In this document: positions 42,987 to 51,343 of the stretch, piece after piece
Numbering within the stretch: position 1 is the stretch's first letter
How the letters are laid out: each line of letters starts with the position of its first letter
Made by a program: the position numbers and the translations under genes
From: UBA4417 sp031550085
Lineage (GTDB): Bacteria > Bacteroidota > Bacteroidia > Bacteroidales > UBA4417
DNA: 55,284 bases
Direction: 5' to 3'
NCBI GenBank assembly: GCA_031550085.1
Contig: JAVBOY010000024.1
Span: 1-55,284, forward strand
Notes under the pieces: generated by a model
Seen by the model: only the letters and a program-made list of their open reading frames with translations
What the model was told of the DNA's origin: nothing
The model's database searches: none

Positions 42987-44951
42987 ATGTCGGAAATAGA
43001 GAATAAAACAAACGGAAATAACGGATACACGGCGGATAACATTCAAGTGCTCGAAGGATTGGAAGCCGTACGTAAACGTCCCGCCATGTACATTGGCGAC
43101 ATTAGCGTAAAGGGGCTTCATCACCTGGTTTATGAAGTGGTTGACAATTCAATCGATGAAGCACTGGCAGGTTTTTGCGACAACATTCAGGTTACGATCA
43201 ACCAAGATAATTCAATCACCGTTTCGGATAACGGGCGTGGAATTCCCACCGATTGGCATGAAAAAGAACAAAAATCGGCCTTGGAAGTCGTAATGACGGT
43301 TCTCCATGCCGGAGGTAAATTTGATAAAGGTTCTTACAAAGTTTCAGGAGGTCTGCACGGTGTAGGGGTTTCATGTGTAAATGCTTTGTCGTCGCTGCTA
43401 AAAGTTACGGTTGAACGTGAGGGGAAGATTTTTGAACAGGAGTATGCTTTTGGAAAACCGCTTTACAGCGTTCGTACCACAGGCGAAAGCGACCGGACAG
43501 GCACCACCACGTATTTCAAACCCGACGATACCATTTTCATCACGACCACTTACGATTTCAGCATCCTGGCATCGCGTTTGCGTGAATTGGCGTATCTGAA
43601 CAAGGGCATTAAATTAACGCTGACCGATTTGCGCGAAACGGACGAAGAAGGAAATCCCATTTCGGAAACTTATTTTTCGGAAAACGGATTGGTCGATTTT
43701 ATCAATTATTTGGATGGAACGCGTGAAAAACTGATTCCCGAACCCATCTACATGGAAGGCGAAAAGAATGAAATTCCTGTTGAAATTGCCATGCATTACA
43801 ACACTTCGTTCAGCGAAAATATTCATTCGTACGTTAACAACATCAACACTCACGAAGGCGGAACTCACTTGGCCGGTTTCCGCAGGGCGTTGACCCGCAC
43901 CTTGAAAGCCTATGCCGAAAAATCGGGTATGCTCGACAAAGTGAAGTTCGAAATTTCAGGTGATGATTTCCGCGAAGGTCTCACAGCCATCATTTCCGTT
44001 AAAGTAATGGAGCCTCAATTCGAAGGACAAACGAAAACCAAACTCGGCAACAACGAGGTTATGGGCGCGGTAGATCAGCTGGCATCGGAGCTTTTGAATT
44101 ATTATCTGGAAGAAAATCCGAAGCAAGCCAAAATGATTGTCGACAAAGTAATTTTGGCGGCAACGGCACGCCATGCGGCACGCAAAGCACGGGAATTGGT
44201 ACAACGCAAAAACGTGTTGAGCGGATCGGGATTGCCCGGAAAGCTGGCCGACTGCTCGGAAAATGATCCGGCATTCTGCGAAATCTATTTGGTCGAGGGT
44301 GATTCGGCCGGCGGAACCGCCAAACAAGGGCGCGACCGGAAATTCCAAGCGATCCTGCCTTTGCGCGGAAAGATCCTGAATGTTGAAAAAGCCATGCAAC
44401 ACCGCATTTTCGACAGCGAAGAAATCCGCAATATTTTCACGGCATTGGGCGTAAGCATTGGCACCGAAGAAGACAGCAAAGCTTTGAACCTTGAAAAACT
44501 GCGTTACCACAAAATCGTCATCATGACCGATGCCGATGTGGACGGAAGCCACATTGCAACGCTTATCCTCACATTCTTTTTCCGGTACATGAAAGATTTG
44601 ATCGAAAAAGGGTATGTATACATTGCCACGCCTCCGCTTTATTTGGTAAAAAAAGGACAGATTCAGCGCTATTGTTGGACAGAAGAACAACGTCTGGCCA
44701 CTGTAAGCGAAATTTCGAAAGACGGTTCGGAAAAAGGAATCCATATTCAGCGTTACAAAGGGCTGGGAGAAATGAACGCCGAACAACTGTGGTCAACGAC
44801 CATGGATCCGCAATTCCGTACTTTACGGCAGGTAACCATCGAAAACGGATCGGAAGCTGACCGTATCTTTTCGATGCTGATGGGCGACGAAGTGCCGCCC
44901 CGCCGCGAATTTATCGAAAAGAACGCCAAATATGCCAACATTGATACGTAG
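42987..44951 (+). CDS. gyrB: DNA gyrase subunit B
   Basis: 654 residues from ATG 42987. The GHKL ATPase domain starts with VLEGLEAVRKRPAMYIGD and contains VVDNSIDEALAGFCDNI, DNGRGIPTDWH and GGKFDKGSYKVSGGLHGVG. The transducer domain follows, then the TOPRIM domain with YLVEGDSAGGTAKQGRD, the PLRGKILNVEKA stretch and TDADVDGSHI (Mg-binding DxD). The C-terminus YKGLGEMNAEQLWSTTMDP is typical. The length and lack of a ~170-residue insert match non-proteobacterial GyrB. It introduces negative supercoils with GyrA, which is not in this window. Promoter is visible just upstream. Confidence 0.96.
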   Translation: MSEIENKTNGNNGYTADNIQVLEGLEAVRKRPAMYIGDISVKGLHHLVYEVVDNSIDEALAGFCDNIQVTINQDNSITVSDNGRGIPTDWHEKEQKSALEVVMTVLHAGGKFDKGSYKVSGGLHGVGVSCVNALSSLLKVTVEREGKIFEQEYAFGKPLYSVRTTGESDRTGTTTYFKPDDTIFITTTYDFSILASRLRELAYLNKGIKLTLTDLRETDEEGNPISETYFSENGLVDFINYLDGTREKLIPEPIYMEGEKNEIPVEIAMHYNTSFSENIHSYVNNINTHEGGTHLAGFRRALTRTLKAYAEKSGMLDKVKFEISGDDFREGLTAIISVKVMEPQFEGQTKTKLGNNEVMGAVDQLASELLNYYLEENPKQAKMIVDKVILAATARHAARKARELVQRKNVLSGSGLPGKLADCSENDPAFCEIYLVEGDSAGGTAKQGRDRKFQAILPLRGKILNVEKAMQHRIFDSEEIRNIFTALGVSIGTEEDSKALNLEKLRYHKIVIMTDADVDGSHIATLILTFFFRYMKDLIEKGYVYIATPPLYLVKKGQIQRYCWTEEQRLATVSEISKDGSEKGIHIQRYKGLGEMNAEQLWSTTMDPQFRTLRQVTIENGSEADRIFSMLMGDEVPPRREFIEKNAKYANIDT

Positions 44952-45104
44952 AAAAATTGAAAATGAATGATGTGGCATTTTGAAAACTGAAAACAATGTT
45001 TCCTCAAGATGCTATCTGCATTGTTCTTTTATGAAAAGAGGTAAATGTGTCGTAACATCTCGAAATTTCTTACTTTTTCGACGATCTGTGACAAAATATT
45101 TTTA

Positions 45105-45112
45105 TAGTTTTG
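45105..45112 (+). promoter_or_regulatory. -7 element (TAGTTTTG) for sprE
   Basis: TAGTTTTG matches TAnnTTTG, 22 bp before the GTG start. TTCG at 45077-45080 lies 24 bp upstream and is a weak -33 candidate. Confidence 0.4.
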
Positions 45113-45134
45113 GAGTTATTAGTAAGCGTAAATA

Positions 45135-47888
45135 GTGTTCCAAACAGTTGAAATCATAAAAAATAAAGCATTGAAGTATAGATATTTATCGACTTTATTT
45201 ATTTTTATTATCACCGTTGTCTTTGTTTTGGGTATCAATTCCTGTTCAACAAAGAAAAATACGTTTTTAAATCGTAACATCCATCAGCTTTCGACCCACT
45301 ACAACGTTTGGTGGAACGGGAATGAAAGTTTCAAAGATGGCGTTGCCGAGTTGAAAAAAGCCATCAACGAAAATTACAATAAAGTTTTATTGGTTGAAAA
45401 TTACGGCACAGAGGCCAATGCACGGAAGATCTATCCTCAGATGGACCGCGCCATTGAAAAAGCAGGCAAAGGCATTAAAAAGCATTCCATGGTATTCAAA
45501 AACAAGGAATACAATAAATGGATCGATGATTGCTACATGCTTATCGGGAAGGCCTATTTTTACAAGCAAGATTATGCAAGCGCCCGCCGTACCTTCGATT
45601 TTCTCCAGCAAAACTTCCACACCAGCGTCCAGTACGAAGCCATGCTATGGCAGGCACGTTGCTACATTCAGCAAAAAAAATATGAAGAGGCAGCAACCAA
45701 ACTCGAAGAACTGGATGCTTTGACCGACCAGCCCAAAGTACCTTTTCACATCCGCCGCGAAATTCCGTTGGTGTATGCCAATTATTTCATTTTGAATGAT
45801 AACCTGCCGGCGGCCAAAACTTATCTGGAAAAAGGCGTGGAAATGAACACCAGCTCCAAACGACGGATGCGGCTGTATTATATCCTGGCGCAAATCAACC
45901 AAAAAACCGGCAATATGGCGGATGCACATGATTATTATCAAAAAGTAATCAAAGGGCCTTCCGATTATCAAATGCTTTTTAATGCGCGGATTAACCTGGC
46001 AAAATCGTTCGATCAAAATACGGCAGGAAAAGGTAGTTTGGAAAAACAACTGAAGAAAATGCTCCGCGATCCTCAGATCAAGGATTTCCAGGATCAAATT
46101 TACTATGCACTGGCGGAACTTGCCCGGACAGAAAAAAACGATTCCCTCTTTATCCACTATCTGGCAAAATCGGTTGAAACAAGCACCAAGAATAATTTCC
46201 AAAAAACAACTTCGTCGCTTGAATTGGCAACGCTCTATTTCGGCAAAAAGGAATACGTTTTGTCACAAGCTTATTACGACACGACACTACAAGTAATTCC
46301 AAACGATTTCCCAAATTACGAAACCATTCTTTCCCGTACCCAAAACCTCACCGAACTGGTAAAAAACCTGATCGTGGTGCAAGAAGAAGACAGTTTGCAA
46401 CGTTTGGCCAAAATGCCGGAAGCAGAGTTGATGCAGATCATCAATAAAAAAATAAAAGAATACACGGCCCAAGAAGAAGAGCGTATGCGTTTGGAAGCCG
46501 AAGCCCGGGTGGTTGTTCCGGAAGGTTCCCTTGACATGATGAGGGGACAAAACACGTCAAATATCGGGAGCGGAGAATGGTATTTTTACAACACACAAGC
46601 AAAAACTTACGGGACCAATGAGTTTCTAAGAAAATGGGGACGCCGGAAACTGGAAGACAATTGGAGGTGGAGCATAAAATTCCAGTCGACAAATATTGAT
46701 GTAGCTACCGAAGGAGAAACAACCGAAGGAGGAGGCAGCGGAAACGACCAATTTAGTATTGAAATCAATGAAAAGGGAGATACTATAAAGAAAAAAGTCG
46801 AAAAATCAGCCGCCCCTACCGATTTGAAAAATCCCCAAACTTATTTGGCACAGTTGCCCAAGACGCCGCAAGCGCTGAAAAAATCGAATGATAAAATTTC
46901 GAATGCACTGATCAACTTAGGGTACATTTATAAAGACGGCTTGAACGATACTCCCAGTTCCATTCAATCTTTTGAAGACTGGTTATCCCGTTTCCCCGAC
47001 AGCCCGGATGCATTGCGGATTATGTACCAGCTATATTTGATTTGTAAAGGAACCCAAGATGTCGAATGCTCGCAGAAATACGAAAATCAAATCTTGGCAA
47101 AGGGCCCTGCAAGCGATTATGCTAAAATCCTTGAAAATCCCGGCTATAACGACGAACTGATCGCGGAGAAAAACCGGGTTCAATCGTTGTATCAGGAAAC
47201 GTATCAAGCTTTCTCCCGTCAGCAATACCGGATGGTGTTGGTATTTTCGGAAGAGGCAAAGAAAAATTACGACGATAAAACCTTGCTTCCCAAATTTGAG
47301 TATTTGCGGGCCTTGTCGCTAGGAAAAATCCAATCCATGGATGATATGGTGGCCTCGTTGAATTCTCTTGTAAAAGAATACCCATCGAGCGAGGTTGTTC
47401 CGCTGGCAAAAGAACTTCTCAAAAAGTATGATAAAAATGCACCCCTCGAGCCAACGAAACCCGGAGAAACGGAAACGGAAGCAAGAGTGGATACCCTGGC
47501 CAATACAATGTTCAAGTACTCGCCGAATCTGATGCACTTTTACATTCTCGTGGCCAACGAAAAAACATCGAACCCTTCTGCCGTACGAATTCGTATCGCC
47601 GATTTCGCCAAGAAATCTTTCTCGATGGAAAAGCTAAACACGAATCTGATCGTGTACAACGAAGAAAACCAGATCGTCGTCATTAGCTCTTTCCCAAACA
47701 ACAAAGCGGCCATGAATTTTTACAATGCGGTGAAAGAAGATGATTACATCATGTCCTTATTCAAAGACCATCCGGAAACCTTTATAAGTTTCGTCATATC
47801 ACAGGATAACTACCCCACGTTTTACAAAGAAAAAGGACTGGAACCTTATTTGAAATTTTTCAAAAAAAATTATTTAAAAGAAAAATGA
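45135..47888 (+). CDS. sprE: Type IX secretion lipoprotein SprE/PorW
   Basis: 917 residues starting at GTG 45135, the only start ahead of the signal sequence. A membrane segment (STLFIFIITVVFVLGINSC) ends in a lipobox-like INSC, so it is a lipoprotein. The next residues STKKNTFLNRNIHQLSTHYNVWWNGNESFKDG are the signature start of SprE/PorW. A series of TPR repeats follows (about 100-420 and 600-780; YMLIGKAYFYKQDYASARRTF, EAMLWQARCYIQQKKYEEA), then an extra C-terminal domain with LMHFYILVANEKTSNPSAVR. SprE is needed for type IX secretion and gliding, linking the translocon SprA to the PorLM motor; sprA lies at 0.6 kb here. Monocistronic by appearance. Confidence 0.92.
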   Translation: MFQTVEIIKNKALKYRYLSTLFIFIITVVFVLGINSCSTKKNTFLNRNIHQLSTHYNVWWNGNESFKDGVAELKKAINENYNKVLLVENYGTEANARKIYPQMDRAIEKAGKGIKKHSMVFKNKEYNKWIDDCYMLIGKAYFYKQDYASARRTFDFLQQNFHTSVQYEAMLWQARCYIQQKKYEEAATKLEELDALTDQPKVPFHIRREIPLVYANYFILNDNLPAAKTYLEKGVEMNTSSKRRMRLYYILAQINQKTGNMADAHDYYQKVIKGPSDYQMLFNARINLAKSFDQNTAGKGSLEKQLKKMLRDPQIKDFQDQIYYALAELARTEKNDSLFIHYLAKSVETSTKNNFQKTTSSLELATLYFGKKEYVLSQAYYDTTLQVIPNDFPNYETILSRTQNLTELVKNLIVVQEEDSLQRLAKMPEAELMQIINKKIKEYTAQEEERMRLEAEARVVVPEGSLDMMRGQNTSNIGSGEWYFYNTQAKTYGTNEFLRKWGRRKLEDNWRWSIKFQSTNIDVATEGETTEGGGSGNDQFSIEINEKGDTIKKKVEKSAAPTDLKNPQTYLAQLPKTPQALKKSNDKISNALINLGYIYKDGLNDTPSSIQSFEDWLSRFPDSPDALRIMYQLYLICKGTQDVECSQKYENQILAKGPASDYAKILENPGYNDELIAEKNRVQSLYQETYQAFSRQQYRMVLVFSEEAKKNYDDKTLLPKFEYLRALSLGKIQSMDDMVASLNSLVKEYPSSEVVPLAKELLKKYDKNAPLEPTKPGETETEARVDTLANTMFKYSPNLMHFYILVANEKTSNPSAVRIRIADFAKKSFSMEKLNTNLIVYNEENQIVVISSFPNNKAAMNFYNAVKEDDYIMSLFKDHPETFISFVISQDNYPTFYKEKGLEPYLKFFKKNYLKEK

Positions 47889-47968
47889 TTTTTGCTTTGT
47901 TAAACTTTACATGAATTTCTTTTACAACCCCATCGGTATTTATTCTTCAAAACTTTATTTCATTCCCC

Positions 47969-48628
47969 ATGTGTAGCGAAATTGCAAAGCCTATGATCGT
48001 CGAAAACAATATGGATCTTCCAACTTATGAAGATGGATATGAAAAGCGTGATCTATATAACATGGCTATTGTCAAACAATTGGCTGAGCATTACTATGAA
48101 ATACTGCGGCTCATTGGCGAAAACCCGCAACGCGAAGGGTTACTTCAAAGCCCCGAACGGGTTGCAAAAGCCTTGCAATTTCTCACACACGGTTACGACC
48201 TGAATCCTGAAGAAATTCTACGATCGGCCATGTTTAAGGAGGATTACAAGCAGATGGTAATCGTAAAAGATATTGAAATTTATTCGCTATGCGAACACCA
48301 CATGCTTCCTTTCTTTGGGAAAGCGCATGTAGCGTACATCCCTAACGGCCACATCGTAGGGTTAAGCAAACTTCCGCGTGTTGTGGATGCTTTTGCCCGG
48401 CGCCTTCAAGTGCAAGAACGGCTTACGACCCAAATCAAAGAATGTATTCAAAACACCTTGAATCCACTAGGCGTAGCTGTGGTCATCGAAGCACAACACA
48501 TGTGCATGAGCATGCGGGGCATTCAAAAACAAAACTCGGTTACAACAACCTCCGATTTCACAGGTGTTTTCCTAAAAGAAAAAACCCGCGCCGAATTCAC
48601 ACAACTTGTCGGTTCAAAGCTCCATTAA
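47969..48628 (+). CDS. folE: GTP cyclohydrolase I
   Basis: 219 residues. Zinc ligands C108 and H111 lie in YSLCEHHMLPFFGKAHVAYIP and C179 in EAQHMCMSMRGIQKQNSVTTT; other landmarks are LQSPERVAKAL and GLSKLPRVVDAFARRLQVQE. It converts GTP to dihydroneopterin triphosphate, the first step to folate (and, in Bacteroidetes, queuosine) precursors. Alternative starts at M9 (47993) and M15 (48011) would give a more usual N-terminus; the first ATG is kept. It follows sprE by 80 bp; a shared transcript is possible. Confidence 0.95.
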   Translation: MCSEIAKPMIVENNMDLPTYEDGYEKRDLYNMAIVKQLAEHYYEILRLIGENPQREGLLQSPERVAKALQFLTHGYDLNPEEILRSAMFKEDYKQMVIVKDIEIYSLCEHHMLPFFGKAHVAYIPNGHIVGLSKLPRVVDAFARRLQVQERLTTQIKECIQNTLNPLGVAVVIEAQHMCMSMRGIQKQNSVTTTSDFTGVFLKEKTRAEFTQLVGSKLH

Positions 48629-48772
48629 GCAAGTTACCTTACCCTCTTGTCATTTTTTTTCCGGGGTAACATTTCCGAGTAACGATACTGTCAAGTCCCT
48701 GTTCAACTTGAAAAAACCATAATACCTGTTAAAAGATGTTAAGTGTATTGCCTTGGTAATCAAGATGATTCA

Positions 48773-48780
48773 TACATTTG
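48773..48780 (+). promoter_or_regulatory. -7 element (TACATTTG) for the sensor kinase gene
   Basis: TACATTTG matches TAnnTTTG, with TTGG at 48753-48756, 16 bp upstream, as a candidate -33. The ATG at 48787 begins only 6 bp after it, so the transcript would be leaderless. The alternative TTG start at 48778 lies inside this element. Confidence 0.5.
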
Positions 48781-48786
48781 CGAACT

Positions 48787-50307
48787 ATGAAAAAATATAC
48801 GCTTTACATTTTAGTGCCCCTGATCAGCTTGACCATGCTCTTCTTAATCGGTGCGCAAATCCATTGGGTAAAAAGTGCCATGAAGTTTAATGAAGCCAGT
48901 TTTCACCGGGATGTGGATGAGGCTGTCCGAAATGCATTGTCAAAGCTTAAATCGTTTGAATTGAAACATCATTTTTCTGCGATCAATGAAAATTGGAGCG
49001 CCGCCGTCGAAAAACGCAACGGCCAGGAAGTGATCGTAATCATACCTAAAAAAAATAAAAACCAGTCAGGAGCACATCTTCAGATGACTGATACCACTAA
49101 TTCCGCACAAAACGTAGTAACAGATCTCCTTATCGAAAACCCGTATAACTATACTTCCGGCACCACTCCAAAAGCATCCAACGCTTTCCTTTCCAAACAC
49201 CTGGAAACAAGTGATATCATGAAATCCATATTTGGGAACCCATCGAACATCCTATTGGAAGACAACACATCCACCGGGTTCCTGGATACTTTGTTACGGG
49301 AAGAGCTTTTTGCAAAGGGAATCCGGATTCCTTACGAATTTGGTCTTTACAATCCGAAACTCCACAAGTTTGTGATGGAAAAAACCGGCCGGTATCATGC
49401 CGAGCTTTGCGACAAAGGATACTCTTTTGTCGTGTTCCCCGGCGCTGACATTGAATATACCGAGTATCTGCGGCTGTATTTCCCGGATAAAAACAAGTTT
49501 CTTTATACCAGCCTTGGAGATACGCTTGCCATATCGGCAGCATTGCTTTCAATCATCATTGGCTTGTTCACTTACAGCTTGTATACCATTTTCCGGCAAC
49601 GAAAATTATCGGAACTGAAAAATGATTTTATAAACAACATGACGCACGAGTTCAAAACGCCCATCTCAACCGTTTCACTCGCCTGCCAGGCATTGTGCGA
49701 TAAGGATTTTCCGCGTACTTCGCAAACTTACGACATCTACATCAACATCATCGACGAAGAAACCAAACGTTTGGGATCGCTGGCAGAAAAAATACTCCAA
49801 ACGGCGACCCTTGAAAAAGGATCGCTCAATTTACGATTGGAGCAAGTTGATTTACATGCGTTAATCAAAGATATCATCAAAAACATCAGCATTCAAATTC
49901 AAATCCGGGACGGAGCTATTATAACCGAATTGAATGCGACAAAAACCGTTCTGCCCGTTGACAAAATACATTTGTCGAACGCAATCTATAATTTAGTGGA
50001 TAATGCAAATAAATATTCGCCCCGCAAACCCATTATCACCATCAGCACTTATGAAACCGATGAATATTTTGTAATAAAAATAAAGGATAATGGAATGGGA
50101 ATCAGCAAAGCAAATTACAAAAAAATATTTGAAAAATTATACCGGGTTCCAACCGGAGACGTCCACAATGTAAAAGGTTTCGGTTTAGGATTAAGCTATG
50201 TGAAATCGGTGGTTGAAACACACGGTGGCTTCATTACATTGGAAAGCGAAGTAAATAAAGGCAGCACTTTTTTTGTATACCTCCCCCTCTCTCAAACTAA
50301 AATTTAA
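48787..50307 (+). CDS. rprX: Sensor histidine kinase, RprX-like
   Basis: 507 residues. TM1 spans about 3-24 (YTLYILVPLISLTMLFLIGA) and TM2 about 247-270 (AISAALLSIIIGLFTYSLYTIF), enclosing a ~220-residue periplasmic sensor with no recognised fold. There is no HAMP domain; the dimerisation/phosphoacceptor region follows at once, with H287 in FINNMTHEFKTPIST. The ATPase domain shows N box NAIYNLVDNANKYSP, G1 IKDNGMGIS and G2 VKGFGLGLSYVKSVVETHGG. It pairs with the response regulator 287 bp downstream. The Bacteroides RprX/RprY system is the nearest described match; the signal sensed is not known. ATG 48787 is preferred over the TTG at 48778. Confidence 0.85.
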   Translation: MKKYTLYILVPLISLTMLFLIGAQIHWVKSAMKFNEASFHRDVDEAVRNALSKLKSFELKHHFSAINENWSAAVEKRNGQEVIVIIPKKNKNQSGAHLQMTDTTNSAQNVVTDLLIENPYNYTSGTTPKASNAFLSKHLETSDIMKSIFGNPSNILLEDNTSTGFLDTLLREELFAKGIRIPYEFGLYNPKLHKFVMEKTGRYHAELCDKGYSFVVFPGADIEYTEYLRLYFPDKNKFLYTSLGDTLAISAALLSIIIGLFTYSLYTIFRQRKLSELKNDFINNMTHEFKTPISTVSLACQALCDKDFPRTSQTYDIYINIIDEETKRLGSLAEKILQTATLEKGSLNLRLEQVDLHALIKDIIKNISIQIQIRDGAIITELNATKTVLPVDKIHLSNAIYNLVDNANKYSPRKPIITISTYETDEYFVIKIKDNGMGISKANYKKIFEKLYRVPTGDVHNVKGFGLGLSYVKSVVETHGGFITLESEVNKGSTFFVYLPLSQTKI

Positions 50308-50594
50308 AATTTGTTTAAGTAATTACAATTTTTGTTCCGTATTTTTGTTATAATTAAAAATAAAAAAATACCGGGTAAAGAAATTCGTAAGATTCATAGA
50401 TAAATGACTTTACGATTGTAATGATGCAATCATGGCTCAATCAGTGTAAAGTATTTTTAGAAAATTTTACGATACTGAAAATAAATTGAACAATTAGACT
50501 CCTTTTTACGTATATTTATCTTACACAAAGCAAATTTTGTGAAGGTATTTCGGTAATACGAGAAATATTTATATCATTTTCAAAATGAAGCAAC
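50308..50594 (+). promoter_or_regulatory. Gap between kinase and regulator genes with inverted repeats
   Basis: A 287-bp A+T-rich gap that carries a nested inverted repeat: ACTTTAC (50407-50413) with GTAAAGT (50446-50452), and inside it GATTG (50414-50418) with CAATC (50427-50431). It may be an operator or an attenuator; no clear T tract follows. It implies that the regulator gene is not simply co-transcribed with the kinase. Confidence 0.3.
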
Positions 50595-51311
50595 ATGGAA
50601 ACTGAAAAACTAAAAATTTTGTTAGCCGAAGATGATCGTAATCTTGGCGGTATTTTGCGCACTTATTTGGAAGCAAAAGGCTTTTCCGTACGATTATGTG
50701 TCAACGGACAAGAAGCATTTGACGCATTTAACAAAGAACCGTTTGATTTTTGCATCCTCGATGTAATGATGCCAATCAAAGATGGTTTTACCGTGGCAAG
50801 CGATATTCGCCAGATTGATTCTCGAATTCCCATCCTTTTTCTGACGGCTAAATCGCAGGAAGAAGACAAACTGAAAGGTTTTCAGTCCGGTGGAGATGAT
50901 TATTTGACGAAGCCTTTCAGCATGGAGGAACTTTTAGCACGCGTGGAAGCCATTATGCGCCGGATCAATGTAGCCGGCGGAGCCTCGCAATCAGCAAACG
51001 GAGCGTTTGAAATCGGTAAATCAAAATTTGACTACAACCGGCAAATTCTCACCATTAACGGCAAAGAACTTAAGTTAACCTCAAAAGAAACCGAATTGTT
51101 GAAGTTGCTGTGCGACCATAAGAACCAAACATTGGACCGGAGCTTTGCACTCAACCGCATCTGGCACAATGACAGCTATTTCAATGCCCGGAGCATGGAC
51201 GTTTACATTGCAAAATTGCGCAAATACTTGAAAGAAGATCCCAGTTTGGAACTTATCAATGTTCACGGAATTGGCTTCAAGCTGATTGTTAATCAATTAG
51301 GCCTGATTTAA
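50595..51311 (+). CDS. rprY: OmpR-family response regulator, RprY-like
   Basis: 238 residues. Receiver domain at 1-120: acidic pocket AEDDRN (D13, D14), phosphoacceptor D56 in FCILDVMMPIKDG, T/K switch residues in LFLTAKSQEED and LTKPFSMEELLARVEA. The C-terminal winged helix (about 140-235) contains KLTSKETELLKLLC and YFNARSMDVYIAKLRKYLKEDP, closely like Bacteroides RprY, and ends HGIGFKLIV. It would bind DNA as a dimer after phosphorylation by the upstream kinase. Targets cannot be seen here, apart from the inverted repeat in front of the gene as a possible self-operator. Confidence 0.88.
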   Translation: METEKLKILLAEDDRNLGGILRTYLEAKGFSVRLCVNGQEAFDAFNKEPFDFCILDVMMPIKDGFTVASDIRQIDSRIPILFLTAKSQEEDKLKGFQSGGDDYLTKPFSMEELLARVEAIMRRINVAGGASQSANGAFEIGKSKFDYNRQILTINGKELKLTSKETELLKLLCDHKNQTLDRSFALNRIWHNDSYFNARSMDVYIAKLRKYLKEDPSLELINVHGIGFKLIVNQLGLI

Positions 51312-51343
51312 CAATTGTAAGAAACACTTACTCCTTTTTTGAA

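Noticed and set aside
42827..43042. 71-codon minus-strand frame over the gyrB start
   Set aside because: It covers the gyrB promoter and start on the opposite strand and has no protein features.
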